Source: Spirochaetaceae bacterium (GTDB lineage: Bacteria; Spirochaetota; Spirochaetia; SZUA-6; Bin103). From it: 64,000 nucleotides of DNA. Each line of letters begins with the position of its first letter. The first letter of the stretch is position 1. The stretch lies in contig JAPPKD010000108.1 in the NCBI GenBank assembly GCA_028820215.1, positions 1 through 64,000 on the forward strand. Direction: 5' to 3'. Below, piece after piece: positions 44,441 through 53,787 of the stretch. Made by a program: the position numbers and the translations under genes. The notes beneath the pieces were generated by a model that saw only the letters and a list, made by a program, of their open reading frames with translations, was not told the DNA's origin and did no database searches.

Positions 44441-44775
44441 AGGCCCAGGGTCTCGAAGTTTCGCTTGATGATCGCCTGCGCGCGAACGGTGCTGTCAGGC
44501 AGGGAGACGAGATGATCGAACTGCCCTTCCCGGCGCAGGAGGATCGCGCAATTCCGGGAGAAGTCCTCCTTGGTGAGTGCGCGTGGCCTGCCGGCGCGAC
44601 TCGGCAGGGAGGGCTCGACCTCGGCCTTGACATTGAGGAAGCGGCTGTAGGAGTGGCGCCGGAAGATCAGCCCCATGACCGGCAGGAAGTACTCGTTGCT
44701 GGCGAAAGAGGATCTGGCCCGCAGGTTGTCCGCGCTGGACCAGAGCCGTTTCTCGATCTCGCCGATGTGTTCCAA
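44437..44775 (-). pseudogene. hsdM: hsdM remnant with a large internal deletion
   Basis: The N-terminal 95 residues match HsdM (type I restriction methyltransferase): EIEKRLWSSADNLRAR, EYFLPVMGLIFRRHSYSRFL, LTKEDFSRN and LVSLPDS. The next 18 residues (TVRAQAIIKRNFETLGL) look like the final helix of HsdM, so the SAM-binding and NPPY regions appear to have been removed in frame. The remaining open reading frame, 112 residues, ends at 44437, overlapping the YhcG start by four bases. No HsdS is present. Methyltransferase activity is impossible; the deletion model is inference. Confidence 0.75.
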
Positions 44776-44948
44776 CCGTGTCTCTCCTGACCAGATTCCG
44801 GGATTAGCCGATCTGGTGGTCCGCCCACTTGTTGACGGTCGCGCGCTTGATGCCCGGATCGCCAGAGATCTCGGGCGCGACGGGCTCCGGTCTTCTATTG
44901 TGGACTGATCATCCGTCGCCGACCAGGCTGCGGCCCCAAACCTTCGCC
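44776..44948 (-). other. Gene-free stretch with a possible decayed HTH fragment
   Basis: No intact gene is seen. On the minus strand an open frame (about 44904-44817) would encode EISGDPGIKRATVNKWADHQ followed by IG and a stop, which resembles a short helix-turn-helix or an end of a regulator, but no start codon or longer match is present. Probably remains of a gene that preceded hsdM. Confidence 0.3.
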
Positions 44949-46727
44949 TTAGTTGATCGATGGCGTCAATCGATGATCCATGACCGCGGACCGGAAGGAC
45001 GTCACCGCATCGTCGATACCATCGGCGTGGAAGCGAAAGTCGGCCGGTATCGACCGGTAGCGTGAGTCCACGCGAGCCAGCAGCGCCTCCCTCCGGCCTT
45101 CGGACGCGTCCTCATTCGTCCCGGGACGCGAAACGGTCTCCCGGAACAGCGTCAGCTCGGCATCCAGGAATTCCTTGAACGCCTGGAACATCTGCTGATG
45201 CCGGGTGAACTTCTCGAAGTGATAACCCAGCGCCGCCAGCCGGATCGCCTCCGCCAGCATGGTGGGGTGGTCCTTGGAGACCTTCGCGATGAACGTGCTG
45301 TAGGCAGGGATCTGGCCGGGGGAAAGGCGCCCGCGCACCATCATCAGCGCCGGATAGACCTCGTGCGCGGCCAGGGACGGGCTCACGTGCGGCAGCGGCT
45401 TCAGGTTCTTGAACAAGGTCAGGCAGCGCTCGAAGTAGTTCTCGAGGGTGGGGTCATAGACCGAGGAATTCACCCGCAGGTATCCCTCGATCAGTTTCCC
45501 CGGATCCATCTGCGGCACGAAGTTCAGGGTGGTCGTGCTGGTCCCGGCGGTCACGTCGAGGAGCCGGCCTTCCGCTTGCATCCGGTGGTAGAGGTCCGTT
45601 CCCTTCAGGGCGGTCAGCATCCCGACCAGCGCCATCGGAATGCCGGCGTCCTGAATGAACTGGATCTGGGAACCGAACACCCGCTCGTCGTCTCCGTCCA
45701 GCCCCAGGATGAAACCGCCCATCACCTGCATTCCCTTGTGCTGGATTTTGCGCACCGCGTTCAGCAGGTAGTCCGGTTCACGCGTGCTGATGTTCTGCGG
45801 TTTCTTGGTGATCGCCAGTGCCTTCGGGTTGGGCGTCTCGATGCCCAGGAAGACGCCATTGAAGCCGGCTGAGATCATCGCGTCCATCACCGACTCCATG
45901 CGGGCCAGGTTCACGCTCGCCTCGGTGAACAGCCGGAACGGATACCCGTGAGCTCGCTGCCACTCCGCGATTGCCGGCAACAGCTTCAGTGCGTCGCGCT
46001 TGTTGCCTATGAAATTGTCGTCGACCAGGAACAGGTAGCCGCGCCAGCCCAGCCGGTACAGCGCTTCGAACTCCTCCACCATCTGTTCCGGACACTTGGT
46101 GCGCGGCACGCGGCCGTAGAGCTTGGTGATGTCGCAGAACTCGCAGTCGAACGGACAGCCGCGCGAGAATTGCACGCACATGGCGTGATAGTCCTGCAGC
46201 TCGACGAGGTCGAAGCGCGGGATGGGCGTCCGCGTGACATCGGGCTTGCGCGGCTCGCGATACATCGGTTTGGCTCTGCCTGCTTCGAGGTCCTGCAGGA
46301 ACCGGGCGAAGGTCTCCTCCGCCTCGTCCAGAACGAAATGGTCGACGCCCTCGATCTCCTCGTGGCACGCGGTCGGATACAGCCCGCCCGCGACCACGGG
46401 CACGCCGGCACGGTTGCACCGGTCGATCACCGTGCGCAGCGATTCCCGCTGCACGATCATGGTCGACGTGAACACCGTGTCGGCCCAGTCGAGGTCGGAG
46501 TCCTCCAGAGGGGAGACGTTCATGTCGATTACCCGCAGGTCGTACTCCGGAGGGAACATCGCCGCGACCGTGAGCAGCCCGAGCGGCGGGAATGCGGCCT
46601 TTGCGCCGAGCATCTCCAGGGCGTAGTTGATGCCCCAATAGGAGGGCGGATGGTCGGGATATACCAGCAGGGCATTACGCACGGCCGAGTTCCCGTTGCG
46701 TGAGTCCCGTTGTGAGACGTTCACCAT
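44949..46727 (-). CDS. B12-binding radical SAM protein (DUF4070 type)
   Basis: A protein of 592 residues. Residues 17-160 form a cobalamin-binding-type Rossmann domain (AAFPPLGLLTVAAMFPPEY). The radical SAM cluster is C191-x3-C195-x2-C198 (CPFDCEFC), followed by VDDNFIGNK. The end is DUF4070-like. Relatives include hopanoid C2-methylase HpnP and other methyltransferases, but no hopanoid genes are near and I do not claim that function. A GTG at 46682 (VRNALLVYPDHPP) is an equally good start; the 15 residues before it are not conserved in such proteins. Confidence 0.85.
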   Translation of the reverse strand: MVNVSQRDSRNGNSAVRNALLVYPDHPPSYWGINYALEMLGAKAAFPPLGLLTVAAMFPPEYDLRVIDMNVSPLEDSDLDWADTVFTSTMIVQRESLRTVIDRCNRAGVPVVAGGLYPTACHEEIEGVDHFVLDEAEETFARFLQDLEAGRAKPMYREPRKPDVTRTPIPRFDLVELQDYHAMCVQFSRGCPFDCEFCDITKLYGRVPRTKCPEQMVEEFEALYRLGWRGYLFLVDDNFIGNKRDALKLLPAIAEWQRAHGYPFRLFTEASVNLARMESVMDAMISAGFNGVFLGIETPNPKALAITKKPQNISTREPDYLLNAVRKIQHKGMQVMGGFILGLDGDDERVFGSQIQFIQDAGIPMALVGMLTALKGTDLYHRMQAEGRLLDVTAGTSTTTLNFVPQMDPGKLIEGYLRVNSSVYDPTLENYFERCLTLFKNLKPLPHVSPSLAAHEVYPALMMVRGRLSPGQIPAYSTFIAKVSKDHPTMLAEAIRLAALGYHFEKFTRHQQMFQAFKEFLDAELTLFRETVSRPGTNEDASEGRREALLARVDSRYRSIPADFRFHADGIDDAVTSFRSAVMDHRLTPSIN

Positions 46728-46983
46728 GCATCAGTGGAACGCGATCACTCTTCTCCTTCGTCGGAGACGAAGATCCCGGAGCCGACGATGCGTTTCTGAT
46801 CGGAGTTGGGTACCGGGAAGCCCTTGGCGTAGCCGATCGTCGGAGAACCGGTCTCCTCATCGCCGTCGATCGTCGGATCGTCGAAGTGGTACCTGAGAAG
46901 CGTGCCTTCCTCGTTCTCGCGCGCTCCCTCAGATTCCCCCTTCTCATTGACTCCTGGATAGCACAGTACCCGCGAGGTGTCGA
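46728..46983 (-). other. Coding-like fragment of an unidentified gene
   Basis: No intact gene is present. On the minus strand one frame runs without stop from about 46990 to a TGA ending at 46728. It encodes an acidic peptide that includes TLLRYHFDDPTIDGDEETG and GYAKGFPVPNSDQKR and ends FVSDEGEE. The look is that of a C-terminal end of a real protein cut off by the downstream metE-like gene. I do not recognise it. Confidence 0.35.
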
Positions 46984-48111
46984 CTATCGGCGCTTCGGCC
47001 AGCCACAGTGGTAGCCGGGGTCGGCGCGTGCCGTCTCCCGCAGCATACGCGCGGCCGCGACTTCTGCCGTCAGCTTGGCGTATACCTCGTCCATGGAGAT
47101 GTCGGCGCCCGAGCCCGGTGCAAAGCCGCAGTCAGGGTTGAGGGTGATCCGCTCCGGCGCGACGAATTGCAGCGCCGCTTCCACCCGCTGCACGATCTGA
47201 GCAGCGGTATCGATCTGCCCGGGCGTTACGCTGACGCAGCCGAGACCGATCTGCAGTTCCTCCCGCAGATCGCGCAACACCTGCATGTCGCCGGCCTCCG
47301 GAGTGGTGAACTCCAACGTCAGGTGCTGCGCTTGCAGGCGATTGAGCTGGGCGACGATAGGCGCGTAGCCGCCGCGATGGCTGTGCTCACCGCGCGCACG
47401 CGCACCGGCGCGCCGACAGAGGTGCACGGCGGTCGTCACGTCCGCAGCCATGGCGCGATGACCGCTCAACACCTGGTTCACCATGTCCACCGAAAAGTCG
47501 GCCGCAGCGTCGGGATCTTCGTAGCCGGCCCGGACGTCGGGATCCACGAACAGGCACAGGTGCGGGTCGTCGATCTGAATCACATCCGCCCCGGCGTCAC
47601 ACACCAGTTCCACCTCGCGTCGCAGGATCGGCACGCAGTCGCGCACGAACTCCTCTCGCGTGGGATACGCCTGCGACGAGCGCTGCGCATCCCACATGCG
47701 TTCGCCGAGCAGCGCCGGTGCCGGCAACGTGGCTTTCACGGCACGCGACGTCACGCTCTTGAGAAACGCAACCTCACGGGCGATGAACCCCGCCGCTTTG
47801 GGCGCCAGCTTGTCGACCACCACCGTCCATGGGCGACCGTCGGCAGGGTTGGCCGAAAGCTCGAAGCCGTGGGCCAACTCCGCAATCACGCCGATGTAGG
47901 ACCGGCGCCGCCACTCACCGTCGGTGACTACGTCGAGACCGGCGTGCTCCTGCATGGCGACGACGTAGCGGACGGCGGCGTCCATCCGCGCGCCGTAGTC
48001 CTCCGCGGCAAGGGACCCGGAGGCACCGACGAGGTCGCGAACGAATTGTGGCCGCGGTACGGAACCTACCACCGAAGTGGGAAACAGGAGGCGCTCGCGA
48101 TGGTCACCCAC
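46984..48111 (-). CDS. MetE-like cobalamin-independent methionine synthase family protein
   Basis: A 375-residue protein of the MetE C-terminal / UROD-like barrel. Zinc ligands can be placed in HLCRRAG (His and Cys), LEFTTPEAG (Glu) and NPDCGF (Cys), and the glycine-rich GEHSHRGGY region follows. It is half the length of full MetE, which has two barrels, so it belongs to the short family that transfers methyl groups to homocysteine or other thiols. The GTG start at 48111 overlaps the nucleotidyltransferase stop by eight bases (GTGGGTGA). Confidence 0.82.
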   Translation of the reverse strand: MGDHRERLLFPTSVVGSVPRPQFVRDLVGASGSLAAEDYGARMDAAVRYVVAMQEHAGLDVVTDGEWRRRSYIGVIAELAHGFELSANPADGRPWTVVVDKLAPKAAGFIAREVAFLKSVTSRAVKATLPAPALLGERMWDAQRSSQAYPTREEFVRDCVPILRREVELVCDAGADVIQIDDPHLCLFVDPDVRAGYEDPDAAADFSVDMVNQVLSGHRAMAADVTTAVHLCRRAGARARGEHSHRGGYAPIVAQLNRLQAQHLTLEFTTPEAGDMQVLRDLREELQIGLGCVSVTPGQIDTAAQIVQRVEAALQFVAPERITLNPDCGFAPGSGADISMDEVYAKLTAEVAAARMLRETARADPGYHCGWPKRR

Positions 48112-48952
48112 GCGCGCCACCGCCGTCCCAGTGCGCGCGCGCCAGCTCGAAGTCCTGCTGGGTGTCGATCTCCACGTACTCTCCGGGCGTGTCGACGTGC
48201 GCGATTGGCACGCCCTGTTCCAGCATCTCCTGGTACAGGTGGATGAGGTAGGCCTTCTCGAATGACGGCGCCTCTCGGAAGCTGGCACCGGCGTAACGGC
48301 GCCGGCAGCGATGATAGTGCTCTCTCAAGAGCGTGGCTCCCGAGCGGGAGAACTTCGAGACGCCGGTGAACTCGCCGTACGCGGCGGACTCCCCGATGTC
48401 GCGATGGATGCGCATGATCCGTCCATCCGCCGCGATCACCTTCTCGGCGTCGTCCGCCGGGTGGTCAGTGCGGTAGCGGTAGCGGTCGGACCACTCCGTG
48501 TCCACGACCAGAGCGATGTCGTGGCAGTCGTCCATCACCCGCCGAATGACCTCCGGGGTAAACAGGATGTCGGAGTAGCAGCAGATGAATGGCCCGTCCA
48601 TCAGATCCTCGGCGTGCATCAGGGAGGCAAGGATGTTGTTGCGCTCCCAGTTGGCGTTGGTCCGGAACGTGAGCCGGGGATACGCTGCGCGGACGACGTC
48701 GATCCGGTAGCCACCGATGAAGCAGACATCGTTGATGCCGTTGTCCTGGAAGGCCGCCAGCACCCAGTCGAGTATGCGCTTCCCGCCCACCTCGGCGAAG
48801 CACTTGGGCGTGTTCTCCGTGGCAGGCATCAAGCGACTGCCGCGCCCGGCTCCGATGATGATGCCGCGCGTGCCGGAACTCATGGCTCCATCCGCGCCAC
48901 CGACCGGCCGTAGCCCATCGGCATCGCCGACGTTCTCCACGGGCCGTGTCAT
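48104..48952 (-). CDS. Nucleotidyltransferase (LicC/NTP-transferase type)
   Basis: A protein of 282 residues. The NTP loop IIIGAGRGSRLMPATENTPK (residues 31-50) and the following GGKRILDWVLAAF are typical of sugar-1-phosphate or phosphocholine nucleotidyltransferases; CYSDILF supplies the metal aspartate. It is not a GlgC by motif. The ATG at 48952 overlaps the glgP stop (ATGA), which favours this start, although the ATG at 48883 (MSSGTRG) begins the conserved part. Product: an activated sugar or choline-like head group, unknown. Confidence 0.82.
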   Translation of the reverse strand: MTRPVENVGDADGLRPVGGADGAMSSGTRGIIIGAGRGSRLMPATENTPKCFAEVGGKRILDWVLAAFQDNGINDVCFIGGYRIDVVRAAYPRLTFRTNANWERNNILASLMHAEDLMDGPFICCYSDILFTPEVIRRVMDDCHDIALVVDTEWSDRYRYRTDHPADDAEKVIAADGRIMRIHRDIGESAAYGEFTGVSKFSRSGATLLREHYHRCRRRYAGASFREAPSFEKAYLIHLYQEMLEQGVPIAHVDTPGEYVEIDTQQDFELARAHWDGGGARG

Positions 48953-51513
48953 CCCTGGAGGAACAGCCCCGGTACGAACGGATGGGGCAGGAAGGGATGG
49001 GCGGGCATCACGCGCACCGTGGCGGCCACCCTCCCCGTCCTTTGGCACACCGCGCTGGCACGGTAGGTCGCCGACTCGCCGTGCCGTTCGATCAGCTCCA
49101 TCGGCGTGCTCTGACCGTCGACAATCTCGTCGTCGCCCGGCTGCAGGTCGATGCTGCCGGGCAGCGCGCCGTGATAGAGCGCCACCTGCACGTCGGACGG
49201 CTCCAGTCCGCCCAGCCGGACCCGCGCGGTGACGTCCAGTGAGTCGCCCACCTCGAGCGTGGCTGCGCTGTCGGAGTGGAGCTGCTCGACCGCGATCCCC
49301 GGCCAGTGGTGGTGCAGCCGCTGCAGATGGCCGGCGAGCTCCGCGGCGTCCCGGTAGCCCGAGTCGCGCAGCCGGCGGGCGTGCGCGAGCGCCGGTTCGT
49401 AGAGGTCGCCGTGATACTCGGCGACCATGCGCTGCGCGCTGAAGTGCTCGCCGATCACGGTCATGGAATGCCGCATCTTGGCGATCCACGCGCGCGGCAG
49501 GCCGTCGATGCTGCGGTCGTAGAACATGGGGATGACCATGTGCTCCAGCTCCGCGAACACGGCGTCGGCCTCCAGCTCGTCCTGGATGTTCTCGTCCTGG
49601 TAGGTCTCGCCGGAACCCACGGACCAGCCGATGTCGGGGCTGTAGGCCTCGTCCCACCAGCCGTCCAGGGTGGACACCATCAGCGATCCGTTGACCGACG
49701 CCTTCATGCCGCTGGTGCCGCTGGCCTCGTGCGGCCGGCGCGGGATGTTGAGCCACACGTCGCAGCCCGCGACCAGGTAGCGCGCCACGTTGATATCGTA
49801 GTCGTCCAGGAAGACCATCCGGCTGCGCAGGTCGTGCTCGGTCGCGAACTGGACGATGCGCCGGATCATCTCCTTGCCCTGGTGGTCGTTGGGGTGCGAC
49901 TTGCCGGCGAAGATGATCTGCACCGGTTGCTCGCGGCTGCTGAGCAGCCGCACGAGGCGTTCCGGTTGCCGGAACAGCAATCCCGGGCGCTTGTAGCCGG
50001 CGATGCGGCGCGCGAAGCCGATCGTCAGGGCGTCCGGGCGCAATGCCACCTCGGCCGCCCGCAAATCGGCCTCCGCGGCCCCTTCGCGCCGCATCTGCGC
50101 CACGATGCGCCGGCGGGCGAACCAGATCACCCGTTCGCGGCGCCGCTCGTGCGTCCGCCACAGCTCCTCGTCGGCGATGTTGTCCACCTGCCGCCACACC
50201 GCCACCTCGGGCGCGTGCTTGGCCACCGCCGGCCCCAGGTAGCGCACCAGCAGCTCCTGGACGTCATGCGAGATCCAGCTCCGCAGATGGACGCCATTGG
50301 TGATGTGGCGGATCGGCACCTCGTCCGCCGGCACGCCCGGCCACAGGCTGCGCCACATGCGGCGCGACACCTGGCCGTGCAGCTTGCTGACCCCGTTGCA
50401 GTGCGCGGCCAGGCGCAGGGCGAGCGGCGTGAGCCCGAACTGCCCGTGCGCGTCGCCGTCGTGCCCGATGCGGCCCAGCGACAGGAACTCGTGCTCGTCC
50501 AGCCCCAGGGCGGAGCGCAGCGCTCTGGCCTGGTCCAGCACCAGGTGCGGGTCGAAGGTCTCGTTGCCGGCCGGGACGGGTGTGTGGGTGGTGAACACCG
50601 TGGTGCTCCACACCGCCTGCCGTGCCTCGAAGTAGCTCATCGCGTGCTCGTGCATCAGCTCACGGACCCGCTCCAGGGCCAGGAACGCCGAGTGCCCCTC
50701 GTTCATGTGGGTCACCGCGACCGGGATCTCCAGGGCGCGCAGCGCGCGAATGCCGCCGATGCCCAGCAGCAGTTCCTGGCGCAGGCGCATGCGGCGGTCC
50801 GACACGTAGAGCTGACCGGTGATCTCGCGCGTCGACGGGTCGTTGGCGTCGATGTCGGTGTCGAGCAGATAGAGCGGCACGCGTCCCACCCGGACGCGCC
50901 AGATGCACGCATGTGCCCGTTCTCCGCCCAGATCCACGGTAACCGTCACCGGCTCGCCGTCTGCAGAAGTGCACAGCATGAGAGGCATGTTGTAGAAGTC
51001 GTTGGCCGGATAGCTCTCGAGCTGGTGGCCGTCCATGGTGACGCGCTGGCGGAAGTAGCCGGTGCGGTAGAGCAGCCCGACGCCCACGACCGGCAACCCC
51101 AGGTCGGAGCAGCTCTTCAGGTGGTCGCCGGCCAGCACCCCCAGGCCGCCGGAATAGATCGGCAGGGTGGCGTCCAGGCCGAACTCCATGGAGAAGTACG
51201 CGACCACGGCGTCGCGAGGCCCGGAGTACCACGGATCGGCCTGCAGGTAATCGTGGTAGTCGGCGATGACCTGGTCCATGTGGGCGAGGAATGCCTTGTC
51301 CCGCTCCATCTCGTGGAGCCGCTCCTGCGGCAGCTCGCTGAGCAGCCGCAGAGGGCTCTGCTGGGCCTGCTCCCATGCGTCGGCGCCGAACCGCATGAAC
51401 AGGCGGATGGCGTCGAAGTGCCAGGTGATCCAGAAGTCGTGGGCCAGCTCGGCCAGGGGCGCCAGGCGCTCCGGGAGGTGGGGCTTGACGGTAAAGGTGA
51501 GTCGATTCGCCAT
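48949..51513 (-). CDS. glgP: Glycogen/alpha-glucan phosphorylase
   Basis: An 854-residue GT35 enzyme that releases glucose 1-phosphate from alpha-1,4-glucans using phosphate. The N-terminal DUF3417-like region (WHFDAIRLFMRFG), YFSMEFGLDATLPIYSGGLG, and the pyridoxal-phosphate lysine near 603 in EASGTSGMKASVNG are present. This short form is typical of bacteria and archaea; allosteric residues of the animal enzyme are missing. It is transcribed away from glgX, with 148 bases between them, and coupled to a nucleotidyltransferase gene. Confidence 0.95.
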   Translation of the reverse strand: MANRLTFTVKPHLPERLAPLAELAHDFWITWHFDAIRLFMRFGADAWEQAQQSPLRLLSELPQERLHEMERDKAFLAHMDQVIADYHDYLQADPWYSGPRDAVVAYFSMEFGLDATLPIYSGGLGVLAGDHLKSCSDLGLPVVGVGLLYRTGYFRQRVTMDGHQLESYPANDFYNMPLMLCTSADGEPVTVTVDLGGERAHACIWRVRVGRVPLYLLDTDIDANDPSTREITGQLYVSDRRMRLRQELLLGIGGIRALRALEIPVAVTHMNEGHSAFLALERVRELMHEHAMSYFEARQAVWSTTVFTTHTPVPAGNETFDPHLVLDQARALRSALGLDEHEFLSLGRIGHDGDAHGQFGLTPLALRLAAHCNGVSKLHGQVSRRMWRSLWPGVPADEVPIRHITNGVHLRSWISHDVQELLVRYLGPAVAKHAPEVAVWRQVDNIADEELWRTHERRRERVIWFARRRIVAQMRREGAAEADLRAAEVALRPDALTIGFARRIAGYKRPGLLFRQPERLVRLLSSREQPVQIIFAGKSHPNDHQGKEMIRRIVQFATEHDLRSRMVFLDDYDINVARYLVAGCDVWLNIPRRPHEASGTSGMKASVNGSLMVSTLDGWWDEAYSPDIGWSVGSGETYQDENIQDELEADAVFAELEHMVIPMFYDRSIDGLPRAWIAKMRHSMTVIGEHFSAQRMVAEYHGDLYEPALAHARRLRDSGYRDAAELAGHLQRLHHHWPGIAVEQLHSDSAATLEVGDSLDVTARVRLGGLEPSDVQVALYHGALPGSIDLQPGDDEIVDGQSTPMELIERHGESATYRASAVCQRTGRVAATVRVMPAHPFLPHPFVPGLFLQG

Positions 51514-51661
51514 TCGTGACCCTCGTAGCGGAACGGCTCCAAGAACCGTTTCCAGGGTGCGTCATTAGTCCCCGGAACGCCTTGCGCCGTCCACCGTCTG
51601 GCGCACCTGCCCCCGGCGGTGGTACCCATTGACCACGGTGCAGGGCACTTCCGGGGCGTCC

Positions 51662-53683
51662 ATGACCCGCCGCGGCCGGCCGGAGCCGCTGGGCGCGACC
51701 GTGCTCGACGGCGCCACGCAGTTCGCGCTGTTCAGCCGGCATGCCACGGCCGTGACCCTGGTGCTGTTCGACGACGCCGGGAGCCCCGCGCCGAGCGCGA
51801 GGATTCCGCTGAACCGCACGGGGGACGTCTGGCACGGAATCGTCGACGGTGTCGGCCCCGGCCACGCCTACCTGTACGGGGTGGCCGGTCCGCTGGCGCC
51901 CGCGGCCGGTCATCGCTTCGACCCGGATGTCCCGCTGTTCGATCCCTACGCCAAGGCTTACACCGGCGCCCTGCCCCCTCGCCTTCGCGCGACGGACCTG
52001 CCCGCCGACGGTCCCCGCTGCCTGGTGGTGGACGATACGTTCGACTGGGGCGACGACCGTGCGCCGCGCCATCCGCCGGCGCGGACGGTGATCTACGAAA
52101 CCCACGTGCGCGGGTTCACCGTCCATCCCTCTTCGGGAGTGGCGCACCCGGGCACGTTCCGCGGTCTGGCCGAGCGCATCCCGTATCTGAACGAGCTGGG
52201 CGTGACCGCGGTCGAGCTGCTGCCGGTGACCGAGTCGGACGAGCACGCCCCCGGATCGGTTTCGGGTGAGCCGCTGGTCAACTACTGGGCCTACAACCCG
52301 ATCGGCCTGTTCGCCCCCAAGCGCCGCTACGCCGCGGGAACGGAGCCCGGCAGCCAGGTGAGCGAGTTCAAGGAGATGGTCAAGGCCCTGCACGCCGCCG
52401 GCATCGAGGTGATCCTGGACATGGTGTTCAACCACTCGCCGGAGCGAGGCGCGGACGGTCCCACATTCTCCTACCGGGGCCTGGACAACAGCGTCTATTA
52501 CCTGCTCGACCCCGAAGATCCGAGCCGCTACCTGGACTTCACCGGCTGCCACAACACCCTCAACTGCAACCATCCCGTGGTGCGCGAGCTGATCATCGAC
52601 TGCCTCCACTACTGGGCCGTGGAGATGCACGTCGACGGCTTCCGGTTCGACCTGGCCTCCGTGCTCGGACGCGACCGGTCCGGCAACCTCAGCGCCAACA
52701 CGCCGATCCTGGAGCAGATCGGCGAGGACCCGGTGCTGCGCGACACCAAGATCATCGCCGAGGCGTGGGACGCCGCCGGGGCCTACCAGGTCGGTCAGTT
52801 TCCCGGCGAGCGCTGGGCGGAGCTGAACGACCGCTTCCGCGACGACGTACGCCGCTTCTGGCGTGGTGACGGCTCTGCCGCGGCGCTCGCCACGCGGCTG
52901 ACGGGAAGCGCCGACCTGTACGGGGACGACGGCCGCCGGCCCGTCCACAGCATCAACTTCGTCACCTCGCACGACGGGTTCACCCTGCGGGACCTGGTCA
53001 GCTATGCCGCCAAGCACAACGCCGCGAACGGCGAGGACAACCTCGACGGCAGCGACCACAACCTCAGCGCCAACTACGGCGTGGAGGGCCCCGCCGACGA
53101 TCCCGAGATCCACGCCACGCGGCTGCGCCAGAGCAAGAACCTGATGGCGACCCTGTTCCTGTCGCTCGGCACGCCGATGCTGCTGGGCGGCGACGAGATG
53201 GCCCACACGCAGGGCGGCAACAACAACCCCTACTGCCAGGACAGCGAGGTGTCCTGGTACGACTGGACCCTGCACGTGAGCAACGCCGAGCTCGCCCGCT
53301 TCTGCCGCGAGGTGATCGCGCTGCGGGCCCGCCACCCCGCGCTGCGCCGCGACACGTTCTACGAAGACGACGGCTCGGAGATACGCTGGCTGGACCCGCG
53401 CGGTGCGTATCCCGACTGGAGCAGCGGGGAGCCCCGGCTTGCCGTGTGCCTGCACGACGAGGCCCTGGACCTCTGCCTGATCCTGAACGCCGCCGAGGAA
53501 CCGTGCGAGTTCGCCGTCCCCGCCGCGCTCTGCGGCGGCGCATGGCGGCGGACGATCGACACGGCGCTGCCGTCGCCGCACGACATCTGCGATCTCGGCC
53601 AGGCGCTGCCGATCACCCCCCAGGAGGCCTATCACGCGGCCCCCCGCTCCCTGGTCCTCCTCGCGGCCGCGTCCGGCGAGTAG
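51662..53683 (+). CDS. glgX: Glycogen debranching enzyme (isoamylase type)
   Basis: A 673-residue GH13 enzyme that cuts alpha-1,6 branches after phosphorylase has trimmed the chain. A CBM48-like N-terminal domain (GATQFALFSRHATAVTLVL) precedes the barrel. Catalytic residues are the nucleophile Asp near 329 (GFRFDLA), Glu near 364 (IIAEAWD) and Asp near 436 (TSHDGFT). The ATG at 51662 is preferred; a TTG at 51629 would only add 11 unlikely residues. It works with the divergent glgP in glycogen breakdown. Confidence 0.94.
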   Translation: MTRRGRPEPLGATVLDGATQFALFSRHATAVTLVLFDDAGSPAPSARIPLNRTGDVWHGIVDGVGPGHAYLYGVAGPLAPAAGHRFDPDVPLFDPYAKAYTGALPPRLRATDLPADGPRCLVVDDTFDWGDDRAPRHPPARTVIYETHVRGFTVHPSSGVAHPGTFRGLAERIPYLNELGVTAVELLPVTESDEHAPGSVSGEPLVNYWAYNPIGLFAPKRRYAAGTEPGSQVSEFKEMVKALHAAGIEVILDMVFNHSPERGADGPTFSYRGLDNSVYYLLDPEDPSRYLDFTGCHNTLNCNHPVVRELIIDCLHYWAVEMHVDGFRFDLASVLGRDRSGNLSANTPILEQIGEDPVLRDTKIIAEAWDAAGAYQVGQFPGERWAELNDRFRDDVRRFWRGDGSAAALATRLTGSADLYGDDGRRPVHSINFVTSHDGFTLRDLVSYAAKHNAANGEDNLDGSDHNLSANYGVEGPADDPEIHATRLRQSKNLMATLFLSLGTPMLLGGDEMAHTQGGNNNPYCQDSEVSWYDWTLHVSNAELARFCREVIALRARHPALRRDTFYEDDGSEIRWLDPRGAYPDWSSGEPRLAVCLHDEALDLCLILNAAEEPCEFAVPAALCGGAWRRTIDTALPSPHDICDLGQALPITPQEAYHAAPRSLVLLAAASGE

Positions 53684-53720
53684 ATTGTGCACATAATCAT
53701 ATAAAGGAGCTGAGTATCCG

Positions 53721-53770
53721 CAGGGACCTGGTGTACCGGCCGCGCGAGCGGCCGGGCCGCCAGATCCCTG
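53721..53770. repeat. Compound inverted repeat between glgX and the fusion gene
   Basis: An outer arm CAGGGACCTGG (53721-53731) pairs with CCAGATCCCTG (53760-53770) with one mismatch, and an inner arm CCGGCCGC (53736-53743) pairs perfectly with GCGGCCGG (53748-53755) around a GCGA loop. It follows an AT-rich stretch with a TATAAAGGAG element (53697-53709) downstream of glgX. It may be a transcript-end structure or an old mobile-element end. Confidence 0.5.
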
Positions 53771-53787
53771 CCAAAGGCGGGGCTGGG

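Noticed and set aside
44949..46727. Naming the radical SAM protein HpnP (hopanoid methylase)
   Set aside because: Domain layout is shared by many B12-binding radical SAM proteins; no hopanoid genes are in the window.
48104..48952. Calling the nucleotidyltransferase GlgC because it follows glgP
   Set aside because: It is far shorter than GlgC and lacks its C-terminal left-handed helix domain and motifs.
51514..51661. An operator between glgP and glgX based on AACGG ... CCGTT
   Set aside because: The arms are only five bases with mismatches in the middle, which is too weak to separate from chance.
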